Below, one piece after another: positions 20,701 through 32,519 of a stretch of DNA of 64,000 bases. Each line of letters starts with the position of its first letter. The stretch's first letter is position 1. Source of the DNA: Cordylochernes scorpioides (Eukaryota; Arthropoda; Arachnida; Pseudoscorpiones; Chernetidae); contig CP092877.1 of assembly GCA_030710605.1 (NCBI GenBank), forward strand, positions 6,714,395 to 6,778,394, read 5' to 3'. The position numbers were made by a program, and so were the translations under genes. A model generated the notes under the pieces. It did not search any database and had not been told where the DNA came from. It saw only the letters and a list, made by a program, of their open reading frames with translations.

Positions 20701-22356
20701 TAAAACCTTTCTTTTTTATATTGTTAGACGATATTGAGAAAAAATGAAACCAAAAGGTATATCATATTTATGAACCACAAAAACCGAATATAAAATGAAT
20801 GAAACAAATATTTTCAAATCACGTTAAAAACAATTTAGTGCGTTTTAGCACCAGTCTCTGCTGCCACACGGTTCCCTTCTATTTATGCGCAGAAGCCTTA
20901 CTTTAAAACTGAAAATAAGAGGATATTCTATAAACGATGCTAATGGTTCACCTACCTTTTGACTGATAAGTTAGTGAGTGGTACATTAACTCTATAAAAT
21001 AACAACGAAAGCTTATTGATTGATACAATGCAACCTCCCACGAGTGACCACCTCCGTAAGCGACCACCTTTGTAGAACGACTGGTCCCGATCTAACCCCA
21101 CGTCCAAAAAACGACCAGCTGTTGAGTAGCTATGGCAAGCACCTTTGGAAATCTAGTTTCGGGTTAACAATCACGTGAGTAGGTCTACTGATTGAGAATT
21201 AGCATTTTTAATCTAAGTGAAGTATACGTTAAAGTAAGTGTGGAAACTCTAAGCATTATATATATAATTATTGTATATAGATTAGTAATAAGTAACATTT
21301 ATATATAGTCAAAAGTGAGAAACACTTATGATATATGAAAATATATAACAAAGTTGAGCATATCGAAATAATTCTCAAATATTTCCCCACCAGCCATCCG
21401 TGTATGATTTCATTCTGAATACATTCAAGGAAAATTCCTTCTCGCTATATATTCCCCGCTATTTAACTTTCATGTTGATTTTTGTCTCACAGAACCTATA
21501 GCGCTGCGTCGATTTCAATAATGTATTTGGATCCAGTTGACAATGGATACTGTTGACACAGAGTCGACAATAACTCTATAAAAAAGCCAATTATCAATTC
21601 ATAATACTCTTTATGCAGATTCTCAGTCTTTGAAAATAAGAAACACTCAGCAGAAATGTTTTCTCTCGACATTTCGAAATATATTTTGTCCTCGTTAGGA
21701 AAAAATAAAGAAGTTGTGGCCTTATAAATAAATCTGAGGTTAGATGAGAGTTCCCGCGCGGCCTTTCAATATCTTAAACTCACCAAAGATTATGTGATCT
21801 TTGGAAATAAATACATATAAATATGTGTAAATAATACACAAACAAAATAAAATAATAATAATACTATTTACAAAGAGACCCGGGTCGATTCCCGCATTGG
21901 GCACTTTTTTTTCTGATTTAAAACAAAAAGGTTCCCCAATGGCCCCCGATTCTTGCAATTCAAGTCTAACCCTACCAGTGAGTGCAAGTAACCAAACGGG
22001 ACTCTGGCACATTTGTAAGTGCAAAGTCGCACCTCTTTTCACATATGTAGACATGTGGTGCACTTTCAGTAAAAACAGTCGCCTTCTTCTACTCACCATG
22101 ATTATCACGGTCTGTACGTGTACTAGGAATAAGCAAAAAAAAAAACAATTTAAATCTAAACTTTGACTATTTTATAAATATAGAAACGTATTGATATATA
22201 TGCGGAATATCTTCCAATATATTTATAGCTCTTATCCTCATTTATCGTCACATCCATCCCTGTAATATATCTTTCCTTTTACATTTTATATTCCTGTAAT
22301 TGTGAATATTCCAATATCATTCCATTCTGGCCTATGTTCCTTATATAACGCATGTT
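17761..22356. other. AT-rich spacer, no gene seen
   Basis: No open frame here carries a recognisable motif. Near 21,026-21,130 a sequence with CAACCTCCCACGAGTGACC and GTAAGCGACCACC resembles the end of a pogo/Tigger-like inverted repeat, but I could not find the other end. A box-B-like GGGTCGATTCCC lies at about 21,886 without a box A. Confidence 0.5.
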
Positions 22357-22880
22357 CCCCAATTTTGCTTAACGCCCTTCACCACCATTACACCAGGTTG
22401 GTGTTCCTTACCTATAAATTACGCGCGCGGGAAGGAGGTTTTTTTCTCCTCATTCAAAATGAACTTCCCCTTTAAGAAGAATAAAAATAGATGTTACGCT
22501 TTTACCCTCTTCAATCACGCCATGCACATGAATGTGTAACAATCTTTCAATTAATAGGGAAAAATTTGAAATACGTAATCATTTGATAACATAATTAAAT
22601 ATCTAAATTAAATTTATCTCAAAATAATTGGTGGAGCATGAAAAAACACTATTCCATATAGCAGACTAAGGTTAATTAAAGTAGGTTCCGCTGAATTGAA
22701 ATCTTCTGTTTTTAATCCAGCGTCCTCTTTTTTTAATTACCATTGGGGGAATTAATTTCACTAATATTGCTGCTACTCCTACGGTGGGACACCATATTAC
22801 AGTTTATTCTACATAATAAGACAGCAGGGATTCTCTATTTAAGACCTAGACGCGGGATCACAAATATCCGTTCTTAAATC
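22357..22880 (-). repeat. Inner segment of the inverted duplication, right side
   Basis: This pairs with 16,200-16,727. The match begins at the CCCCAATTTTGC word at 22,357 and fades near the TTCTTAAATC word at 22,871. The intervening sequence toward the outer arm (22,881-23,369) is unrelated to the left-side equivalent (11,758-16,199). Confidence 0.9.
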
Positions 22881-23369
22881 GGATATTGTCTTAAAAATGA
22901 TTGCCCAAATCAATACATAAGGTTTAACTATCGCTGATAAGTTTAAATATGTTTAAATATCGCCCAGTCCAATTTTTACGAGGTCATGGCCCTCCTGGAT
23001 GATGTAACTTCCCCCCCTGTTTACGTCAGAAAAGGGCAGTGACCTGCCTGGACCCAGGGAAGCTATAAAAGGAGGCCCCCCAAGCCTCAGTTAGTCAGTC
23101 TTTGTTTCAGCCCTTCAGTCCTCCAGTCCTATAGAGGTAATCCTTTCCTGCCAGAAACCTCCCCGTCCCATTCCTTCTTGGCGTTCAGACGCTTCTTCGT
23201 GGAATCTCTGTTTATTTCACCTTTGGCCCAACTGTGTCGCCTTCCACCACGACTGCACGGTAGAGGTGACATCGAGGTTCGTCTAGCATCAGGTAACACT
23301 GGTCTCAGAGGTCCCAAGATATCACATATATATAGAAAAATAGGGCGCCAATTTTCCCTCTATATATAG
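22881..23369 (+). other. Right-only segment containing a promoter-like region
   Basis: This segment replaces the 4.4 kb found at the mirror position. It is GC-richer than its surroundings between 22,980 and 23,300. A TATA box and initiator are listed separately. It could be a solo LTR or promoter-bearing fragment of another element, but I could not define its ends. Confidence 0.45.
23064..23100 (+). promoter_or_regulatory. Candidate core promoter: TATA box plus initiator
   Basis: TATAAAA lies at 23,064-23,070 and arthropod-type initiator TCAGT at 23,095-23,099, about 30 bp downstream. A possible splice donor AGAGGTAAT is at about 23,133. No long open frame follows. Confidence 0.45.
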
Positions 23370-24871
23370 GTGGTATTGCAAGGACTTGCAGTCATGGGGC
23401 CAAAGTAGTTTAAGGCTTCAATGGGTAACACAAATGACGAAGCAGGTTATATGTCACATCATCAGCACCGAAGTAGCGGACAAGGTCCAGGAGGGAGTGT
23501 AATCTACATGAGAGGAAGAGATGATCTGCTGTTGGCGGCCTGTTTGTCGGTGGGGGAGTTAAAACCAACGACTTTTGAATTTGGATCCTTGTCCTGTCTT
23601 GGGTGCGGCGGACTCTCAATAAAACTTTATTATATTGTTTGTGATTACATGATGGCCAAGCTGGCACGTTGAATTGTATCTACATTTTAAGGCTGTTACA
23701 CTATTTATGATTATGGTACAAATGAAAATATAGTGTGCATTGTAATATATTCCTACATATATGAATAGGAAATAAGGAAGAGTAAGAGAGAAACAAAATG
23801 AGTAGAAGGAAATCTATATTTGTATTTTTGAGGTTAATGTTCTTGATTTATCAATAAATATTTAAATATTCTAGCGGCAATAAATAACAACAGAACTAAG
23901 CTTATAAATCGGCTTTTACGCGTCATACGGTTGTCCAAAAACAACTGACGTAACTAAACAGATGTTTTTCATCAAAAAGTATAAAGTAAAAGAGTAATCT
24001 AAAAACGTAATCTGAAAATTAAAGTGTTTAAAATAATATTTAAATATATCTATTCATAAAAATAGTACAAAAGTGTAACAGTTTGTACAATTTCAAACGT
24101 GCATCTTGTCTTTTTCTGAAACAAACAAAATGGGATGACGTGTTCAACCATAGATTTGGTTAATGGTCAAAATTGTTTTATTTATTTACTTATTCATTTT
24201 CACTGAGTTTCTCAAATTATTCTTGATCAGTTAGAATATACGTTTAAGAACTCAAGATTTCTAGTTTGATTTTATTATGAAGGCGTTCGAAACTCTCCCC
24301 TATTCCAGCCACCATTGTGTAGTTCACAATATCTAGTCTTATGTGTGTAGCTCTTTTTATTAAAGACAGCACACTATTTTTTAAAAAGCCGCCTATGACT
24401 TTTCTCTCTTTTTAGGGCGTTCGAGCAGCCAATAGGAATGAAGGGTTTTAATTCCATTTAATTAAATGGTAAGAGATCTCCGCGGATAATTTAAGTTTTG
24501 TTTCCGGTAATCCTCGAGTCTCTTCTCTTTTTTCTCTTTATTGGGGAGGCAACATTTATATGTCGGCACACAGGATGGGCGAACTGGTAATAAATATCCT
24601 CCTCGTCTGCAATATATCCACCCGCTATATAAAATACGTGGTACACTCTAACTTCATTTAACGATCCTCGATTCAACGATAGTTTTCATTAGCCTCAACT
24701 GTAATCCATTAAATATGAACTCACTTTCAAAAGCTTATAGGAACTATATAACGCTAGGTCTATATTATGAAAATATGAATTCAAATATGACGTATATTTT
24801 GTGCATATCATCCCAATGTTTCGTGTACTATCGCATTTTTTTAATCCTATAAAGCTTTCTACAGTTATTTA

Positions 24872-25576
24872 CATTTCATCTTCATTTTTGGTTCTTATCT
24901 TAGTATTGAAACCTTCGATATTCAAAATGAGGAAAGGATAGAGAAGAACGTTAGCTATTGCTATAAAGGTGTTACCGAATATTTGAAGATAGTTTCTGGC
25001 GTCCCCTGTTGAAGTTAGCGAATATAAAATTATTTATATTATCGTAAATAACATGCAAACTTCTGTATTAATCTTGGGCAACACTCTGGCTTGTGGTTAA
25101 TAATAAATAAACATCGAAGAAGTCAGGAGAAAAAGAAGCGCCTTCAGGAGACATAAAACGACCTATTGCGCTTCTTACTTTGTTGTTGACAAATAAACAA
25201 CTTCTAGCTGTATGGAATATTTAACGTCGAATCTTGGACTTGTCTTTATTTCATTTGTTTTTGGGTTGCCTAGTGTTGTCAGGTTCAGTAACCGAAGCTC
25301 ATTTTACCGCTCAGAAATAATATGAGAGATTAGCTACATAGTTTCCCGTTGAATAAATGACTGTTTCTAATGTAAATACACCCTATTTCTACCCAGATAA
25401 ATGATGTTTCGAACGGTTTAGAGAACCATTAAAATATTACCTAATATATATGTTATACCAAATAATAGTAGGAAGGTCTAAGGGGGGAAGTGATGTTATT
25501 TTGTCAAAAGAAAGGGTATTAGTTCTAACGGGTGAAAGTATTGATGTAAGGACATCGAATTTGTTCTCTGAAAAGA
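24872..25576. other. Right-arm-specific segment, no gene recognised
   Basis: About 0.8 kb starting here and running into repeat D has no partner in the left arm, where sequence passes directly from 9,840 to a truncated D copy. No coding motif is seen. Confidence 0.55.
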
Positions 25577-25992
25577 TGTTGTTACGTCGTACCCAGACAC
25601 TGTTCGTGTCTTTTGTCTGATCAGGATAGCACAAAGATACACCCGCGAGTTCGTAAGATATGAAGCAATGGTTAGCGCTTTATTACACGTCGCACTGAAC
25701 AGAAGGAGTACAATAACTTCAACTTCCCCGTGTGTCACTCTTGTGAAATGTCCGCTCCACACTGTACACGTCCATGCTGGGCTACACCGCCTTGTAGACC
25801 ACTACGATGTCAGGTCACCTGGCATAGTCTTGCAGGATCATCCACACGCCCGAAGACCACTTCCCGCGTCTTTTATCACCAAAACTTGCTGTCCTCCCCC
25901 ACACTGGAACGCCGTCCTGGCGCATGTTTCCTCACACGTAGGCCCGCAGGTGGAGTCCGCCCATCTTTCCCCAACTTTACTCTGAAATCTTA
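25577..25992 (+). repeat. Dispersed repeat family D, right-arm copy
   Basis: It starts GTTACGTCGTACCCAGACACTG and shares long stretches with 57,556-57,960 and, from its middle on, with the reverse of 9,424-9,840. A TGTTACG start is common for LTRs, but no matching second copy or target duplication was found. Confidence 0.7.
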
Positions 25993-27499
25993 GCCTATCG
26001 GATAGCTTGTCATCCATTTTAAAAATATGTTGGAAGTTGTGTAACATGTATGAAAATTGGGTTGGACATCAGTGGTGGTTGGTTGAGGTGAAAAAGAGCC
26101 GTTGGTACATTTGCTAGATGACAATTGGGCTTAGCTAGGGTATGGCTCTGGAATGATGAACAGTGTTTTTACAAGGGCATTGGAAGACTTAAAATAAGAG
26201 GCATTTATCAGAGAGGGAAAATTATATTTACCTAGTTGGTTGCAAGGCGAGGGCAACGATGTTTGAGATGTGGGGAATGTTTTTTTGCATTCCCAATAAT
26301 CACATTCACTTGGAATAAGTAAAAAATGGAACAATTATTAGACATAGGTGATTTATTTTGAAGGATATTTTTAAACATATGTCAATGGATAAACTACTGA
26401 AACTAATTTGCGAACCTATTATATAAAATTTACCTTTATATATATATATGTTGTACTGCCCAAGGTTATCGTGAGGTGAACATAACCTAGAGTAGATGAG
26501 AGAGACATTTTGAGAGAAGAACCTTATTGGTAGATGTTCGTTATACAATGGCGCAATTTTTGTAATAAACTATTTTTCAAAAAGTGAAAAGATTTTATTG
26601 CAATTACATTGAAGAAGAATTTAAAAGTTTACGGTTAATAAGAATATTTGGAGTGTAATGTTATTCACGAAAGGAAGGGGAACCCCCTACCTGCTAGGAG
26701 CTTGTGGTGGTGTTCAGCCGTTGGCCCGGAGGTGTAGCTTGGCGAGCGTAGGATTGTCCCTGCTGGGGACGGAATGCTGGCCGTCGTTCGCATTAGAAAT
26801 GCCAGTGGTGCCCGCTGTATTCGTTCGAGAATGGTGACGAGTTGAGTCAGCAGGGCCCCTAAAGATGTTTGTGTCGAGTCGTTGGGGGCTCTGTTCTACT
26901 TGCGGTAACTTGGTGGAGGGAGATGAAGGGCAGCCGTGGTGGACAGGGGGTGGAAGCCACACAGAGACGAAACAGAGGAGTGAACCCGGGCCTCTCGGAG
27001 CCAAAAGCAAAATATCGGACGGCCGGGACACGAACCTGAGTATCGCTGAAACTCAACTGGTTTTCAACCTGCGCCGTAACAATTTATTCCGCCTTCTACA
27101 TTCAACCTGCGCCGTACCTTCTTTTATACCAAGCGGACGACTGATGTCGGCTGCCTTCAAAGATATTTATGATAGTCATGACCTTGCTTCAAAGTCATTG
27201 TTACTTTCGGTTTCGATATGGCCCCATTTTTATTGGAATCTCTTTCAAAGTATTGCATACATTGTGGCTTATTATAGAGGGAGAATTGATACATGTTAGA
27301 TTGTGATTAATTAGTTAAGATTAATACAAAGAAGTTATAAAGGATTTCGGGGAGGCTATTTACAATGACGTTTTTACAGGATTATATTATCACACAACAC
27401 ATATATAAAGTGTGCTCAAATTAGATCTCGGGAAAAAAAAGCTGGTGTTGTTCTATAAAGGCTGGTGTAGACGTCTGCGATAAACCCGGGGGTGCGCAG
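25993..27499. other. Right-arm flank upstream of the beat exon, no gene recognised
   Basis: Mirror of 7,953-9,423. The short open frames do not line up cleanly between arms and carry no known motif. Confidence 0.5.
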
Positions 27500-27654
27500 T
27501 GACACCTCTTGCCCCCGACGAGCCCGGGGACCCGACAATCACAGGCCTGGCCTCGCACTACGACGTGGGCGGCATCGTCCACCTCAACTGTACGGCGGGG
27601 CTGGCGATGGGCGGCCAGGTACCGCAGCTCACGTGGTACGTCAACGACAAGGAG
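27500..27654 (+). CDS. beat: beat-family Ig protein, first recognised exon (right copy)
   Basis: The GTGCGCAG acceptor and GAG|GTGAGT donor bound a 155-nt exon with the same phases as 7,798-7,952. The translation is identical (TPLAPDEPGDP, VHLNCTAG, LTWYVNDKE). Six third-position changes separate the arms: Leu CTG/CTT, Asp GAT/GAC, Pro CCG/CCC, Tyr TAT/TAC, Cys TGC/TGT and Lys AAA/AAG. That pattern implies coding constraint since the copies diverged. The partner exon is at 32,299-32,500 on the same strand. Confidence 0.82.
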
Positions 27655-28399
27655 GTGAGTCTTTGGGATAATACATCCTCGGGTAACTCCGTATTATATT
27701 CCCATTTTGTATTTTCAATTATAATAATTTAAATAAAAGCGGAATTTTAATAAGGCTTCCTCGATAAATATAAATATGAAACAATAGAAAAATCAAATAT
27801 GAACACTGCACAAGGAATGACTTTTTATCTAAAAAAAAACAACAAGATTAGGAGTTTTGAGGCTTTTCTTCATTCAACTTAGAGATAAAAATGAATATTG
27901 ACTGAAACACTGTTATGCTAATTATAGAATATTTCTGTCTGCAAGACGGTAGTATTAGGTCGCCATGCTGCTCAATTGACCATCCATACTGCTCTTCCAA
28001 CGATTAGTCAGATGTTTTAGAATATTCTTTCACCTAGAATTTCTTCGAGAAATATTTAAAGTCGATTAATTTCCGATAAAACAGGTTTTATATTATAATA
28101 GCATTAAAGTATGGACCGATATAATGGCATCTTAAACAAGGTTGATTACTAGTTATCAAGTTTTGTAAATGTGTTCATAGCATTTTCGAATTCAAAAAGT
28201 GTGTAGCCAAATTTAATCCACGTATAATGTCTTAAACATAGTTTCTGAGGCAATTAGGGTTATATCTCCCATATTGCCATAGCAATAGGTCTCAATGAAA
28301 TGTTCCTAAATTTCATTCTAGAATGAAGAAAATGCATCTGCCACCAGAACATGCAACTACAAGGTAGAGAGACATAATTGAAACAGGTCAGCGACCTGT

Positions 28400-30235
28400 C
28401 GCTGGACTCACAGGTGGCAAAGGTGGAACGCCTCGAGGATGGGGTAGGGCGTGGAGAGCCAGCCGTAGGGCGACCTCTGCGTCGTGCCCCGAAAAGCAGT
28501 TGCGACACAGGTCGGCCAATGGGATAGAGCGGGGCATATATACGGTAGGGGTCCACCGCGCAGCAAGCTCGGCAACAGGATGCTCCTGCAGCCGTGCCGA
28601 GTCCAGTGTCCGGCGCGCCCTCTAGCTGGTGAGGTGGGTATTGGGGGTCGCCAATCCCCGCGGGACGCTGGTCTCTGCCTCGTACTCCACATGATAGCTG
28701 GAGTTGGCGTTTTCCTGCAGGAGACGCTGGCAGAAGGCCCCATGATGCTGCGCGTCCAGGAGCGCGATCCGCGTTGAGCGCGCTAGGGCAGGAGCGCCAT
28801 CGGAGAAGTCACCGACGGTCGCCTGTAGCCAGCAGGTCTGACGGCCGCAGCAACCTGTTTTCGCCTCGAAGACGCAGGGACCTCAGGCTGGCGCGATGCA
28901 GAACCCTGTGGTCCAGCTCAAGAAAGATGGCCGCGGCATCCCAGAGACTCAGCAACCTCCTCCTCCTAGGCGAGAGCCAGACATCAGAAGGCGGCAGTGT
29001 CAGCCACGGTGTCTGCGGACCAGCCAAGAGTAGCCGTTGGCGGCGCCACAAGTGAGGTCTGGACCCCCTTCAGGCAGGCGAGCCGAAGCTGGCCCGCGAT
29101 GTCAAGCAGTCCGACACCACCTTCAGAGTCTGAACGAGTCAGGATGCGCCCGGGGAACCACGAGACTTGGCTCGTACCCCACATGAAGCGTTCGAGCCAT
29201 GCCTGCAGCCTGCCGATGGTAGTGTCAGGTAGAAAATAGCCGTGAAGTTGGTGCAGGATGGAAACCAGGACCAGGCTATTCGCGCGCGAGCACGACCCAC
29301 CAGCGACAGGCCGCGGGTGAAGAGTGACCACCTCGCGATGGCTCGCTCCAGCAACCCCATCAGTTATGAGGCCTGGAAGGCGAATGTGTTCTGGCAAAGA
29401 TTGTGGAGCCCAGGACAGTCAGCGACTCGGACGTCCAGGAGATTCCCAGAGGAGAATCGTCCGGTGCTTCCAGGAACCGCACCAGAGCCCGCAGCTATTC
29501 GTGAAGTTGACAGACACCCCGGAGGACATGCGGAACTCTTCGAGGATCAGGGGCACGAGCTCAAACTGAGCGTCGTCCCTGATGAGGAGTACGATGTCGT
29601 CCGCATAGGCGACCACGCTACAATGACTCAAGATCCTCTCGAAGCGGCGTAGCAGAGGTCCAACTCCGGTGCTGAAGAGCGCGGCGCTGAGGCGGCAGCC
29701 CTGCCTCACTCCGTTGAGAAGCGGGAAGGCCTTGGTGTATACATCTCCGACCCGGATGGAGGCGTCTGCCTCCCCGTAGAAGACAGCAGTCCACCCTAGG
29801 AAGGTAGATTATTGCCCAGCTTCTCCAGCAGGGCGAACAGGTAGCTCCTGCTCAGGGTGTCGAAGGCCGACTTCAGGTCCAAATAGATGACAGCCAGCGG
29901 CGTGTCATGTCTTGCAGCCCAGGCGACTTTGTCAGACACTTGCGTGTGTATATTCCAGGAGGATGACCGTCCTGGAACGGCGTAGGGCTGACACTTGGGC
30001 ACGAGGTCTGGCAGATGACGTCGCAGACGGGCCATGAGCACGCCGCTGAGGACCCTGTAGTCGGTCGTTGGTAGGATGATTGGCCGGAATGCCTGTAGAC
30101 CCGGACCACCGTGCACTTTCGGCAACAGGATGACCCTGCTGCGCCTTTAGGATGGAGGCAAGCGCCAGCGGAGTCGAGAAGCCTCGAAGACTTGCCAAAG
30201 AACATCAGCGAAGAATTCGTCAAAGGCTTTGACAA
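28400..30235 (-). pseudogene. LINE reverse transcriptase and C-terminus, right copy
   Basis: RT blocks include TTDYRVLSGVLMARLRRHL (about 30,000-30,065), AVIYLDLKSAFDTLSR, MRQGCRLSAALFSTGVGPLL (about 29,650-29,709) and VVAYADDIVLL. Downstream come FMWGTSQVSWF and GGVGLLDIAGQL. Frame changes and stops interrupt it, but motifs are better kept than in the left copy. Confidence 0.87.
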
Positions 30236-30305
30236 ACTTCTAGGATAGCACCGTAGCAAATTGCCAATGCAGGAAGGTATTGTGAGACTGAGTCTCCTAC
30301 TTGGA

Positions 30306-30949
30306 TTAGGACGGCACGGTGGTCCGAGTAGTAATAGTCTGTAGTTTGGTATTGGGTGACGCGGTCGCAGAAACTTGATGGAAGTAGGATTCTGTCCAGA
30401 CGACGCGGCTTCCGATAGTGGCAAACCTGGTGTGCTCCAGTGCAGCATCGAAGAAGGTGGCGACGTCGACGAGGTCGGCTTGGTCCAGGAGCTCCGCGAG
30501 GGCTTTTACTGAACCTGATGCCAGGTCCTTCGCCGACTCCTCGGAGATATTCACGTCACCGAGGATCCACGCACCTTCTTCACGCGCTAAAGCTGTGATT
30601 ATCTGGAGCTGGCGGCACCGCTCTTCAAAAGCATGAGAGACGTCATGTAGACTCCCTGGACGGTGAGGTCGATGACAGAAACCTTGCCAGGCCATAGGAT
30701 CTTCTGACGATGAACAGCGAGCCCAGGCGCGAAGAGGCAGGCGAGGCCTGATTCCACTGAGGTCGTTGCGGGCGCAACAACGGTGCTGCAGCTGTGGCAG
30801 AGGTCTCCGACGTCCTCCAGGGACATGACGTTAGTCTCATGCAGGAAGCAGATGTCAATCTCGTGCTCCTTGAGAAAAGAGCAGAGCTGGATTCTCCTGC
30901 GAAGAGCGGCGATGCCGCGCGTGTTCAGGGTGGCTACACGGAAGTTCAT
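30306..30949 (-). pseudogene. LINE AP-endonuclease domain, right copy
   Basis: It starts MNFRVATLNTRGIAALRRR, with FLHETNVM at the Mg-binding glutamate position, then WILGDVNISEE in a second frame after a shift near 30,640. Same domain as 3,592-4,251. Confidence 0.83.
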
Positions 30950-31080
30950 TTGGACTTGCGAGCAGAGTTCCTGGCACGCGATAGCTTATTATACAGAGTA
31001 CTGCTCGTTTCCCCCTATTAGAGCCATGAGCACGCTGGGCAAGTTGGCAATGGCCTTCCTCTGCACGTTTGTGCTCTTGT

Positions 31081-31791
31081 TTATAGCAGAGTGAGCACTT
31101 GATGCCGTATGTCACATAGACGTGTGTAACCACGCTCTTGGCCTTGACATACAACCGGTAGGTATCTGGGAGAGCTGTACTCCGTCTCGAAGAGTAATAA
31201 AAGCTCCCGACGAGCATCAGCCCAGCAGGAACCCTCGAGCTGCATCATCTTCTGGGTGATGGACGTGACCTGTCCGTATGGCCGCAGCGCAGTGATGAGG
31301 TCAGCGTCCTCCACGGAGAAGAGCACGTTGCCGAGGACAATTCTCTCGACCCTCTTCCTGAGGGGGAAGGCACTCAGGGGGACGTCTTCGATATTGAGAC
31401 CCTCTTCTATCAGCTTGTTGGCGAGCGGTACGCTGGAGAGGCCGACCAGGATGTGCCCCTCCATCTTTGTTAGCTGGTAGACGGAGCCCTTGCCCAGCTT
31501 CGCCTCCAGCGCCAGAAAGTACTGGGCCTGGCTGAAGTCTGGGCAGAATTCTAGGTAGACACGTTGTTCTACCTTCTCCGCCGCTGACCTGGCTCTAAAC
31601 GCCGCTTACTTCTGCCGAATCGTGGTACATTCCTGTACCTTGGACTTCGTCATGGAGCGTCGGTTGAGGGTAAATTCGCAGCCCTTACTTGGACGCATCC
31701 CCCTCTTGGCTTCCCGGCTTGTTTCCTCGGAGTCAACAGGCCTCTTCCTCCTGGGCTTCACTTTGGTGAAGCCGTCGTTGTCTTCCTCCAT
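31081..31791 (-). pseudogene. LINE ORF1, right copy
   Basis: Successive frames give MEEDNDGFTKVKPRRKRPVD, FCPDFSQAQYFLALEAKLGK, MEGHILVGLSSVPLANKL, RVERIVLGNVLFSVEDADL and ALRPYGQVTSITQKMMQLEG. This is the layout of Tx1-type ORF1 before its zinc knuckles. A stop near 31,605 and later frameshifts break it. It is more complete than the left copy. Confidence 0.75.
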
Positions 31792-31914
31792 GGGAAGTTA
31801 GTTATCCCGATCGACGAGATCAGCCCAACTCGTCGAATGGTTGCCTGTACCAGGCTGCGGGTGGTTGAGATTGAAACTTATTTATTACATGGTTCATATA
31901 TGGTTATATATATA

Positions 31915-32075
31915 TCACGGAGCAAGCTAAATAAACGTTTAGTTTATTTTTGCTCCACTAGATGGCGCTCTGCCATCTAAAAAGCACATGTGCTCGTGGT
32001 CAGGATATGCTTTCTTTATTTTTAATATCAACACCTGACTCACTTATCTTTTATTTTTTCTATTGTTTTTTTCAA
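31915..32075 (+). mobile_element. Short interspersed element X inserted in the right arm only
   Basis: The left arm reads straight from the CATATATGGTTATATATAAGG context into CACCTT, whereas the right arm has about 160 extra bases here. They contain TAGATGGCGCTCTGCCATCTA (self-complementary) and GCACATGTGCTCGTGGTCAG. The same words occur at 44,310-44,490 and about 61,970-62,010. No coding capacity. Confidence 0.7.
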
Positions 32076-32298
32076 GGTGATATATATAAAATAGATGTAA
32101 ATATGAATACATAAGATTAAATAAGGATAAATATAGAAAAATAGCTGTAAATGGAGGAAGTACACTTCATGAAGGTGAACCTGAACAAATGGGTTACCTA
32201 TAGAATATTTCACTGTAGTGTGTATCATTTGGTAAGAAATGCCACTTTACACCCACAATCACAAAATAATCTAATATAAACATAAAGTATGGCTGCAG

Positions 32299-32500
32299 GC
32301 CAACCCGCGCGATGTGCGGCAAGTCGGGCCGCACCTCCTCACCCTCCGGCTGCGGGTGGAGAAAGAACACTTCCGGCCCGAGGACCTGAAGCTGCGGTGT
32401 ACCTCCAGCCTGGCGCGAGTGGTGCGGCTCTTCACGGAGCGGACCGTCATGGCGGTGTCGGAGCTGCACAGCTTGGACTACCGCTGGCCCGCCGCCTCAG
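32299..32500 (+). CDS. beat: beat-family Ig protein, second recognised exon (right copy)
   Basis: GGCTGCAG acceptor and CTCAG|GTATAG donor bound a 202-nt exon identical at every base to 2,420-2,621. The intron ahead of it has clearly diverged between the arms, so identity of this exon is notable. It encodes the second half of the second beat Ig domain. The 41-bp minisatellite starts about 20 bp after the donor. Confidence 0.8.
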
Positions 32501-32519
32501 GTATAGATATTCAACTTTT

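Larger units (their letters stand above)
28395..31885 (-). mobile_element. Tx1/L1-type LINE, right-arm copy, degenerate
   Basis: Same element and position as 2,880-6,690, in reverse. It keeps the ORF1 part missing on the left (about 31,340-31,720) but has lost about 500 bp between endonuclease and RT (junction near 30,250) and the last ~200 bp next to the flank. It lies antisense in the beat intron. Confidence 0.9.
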
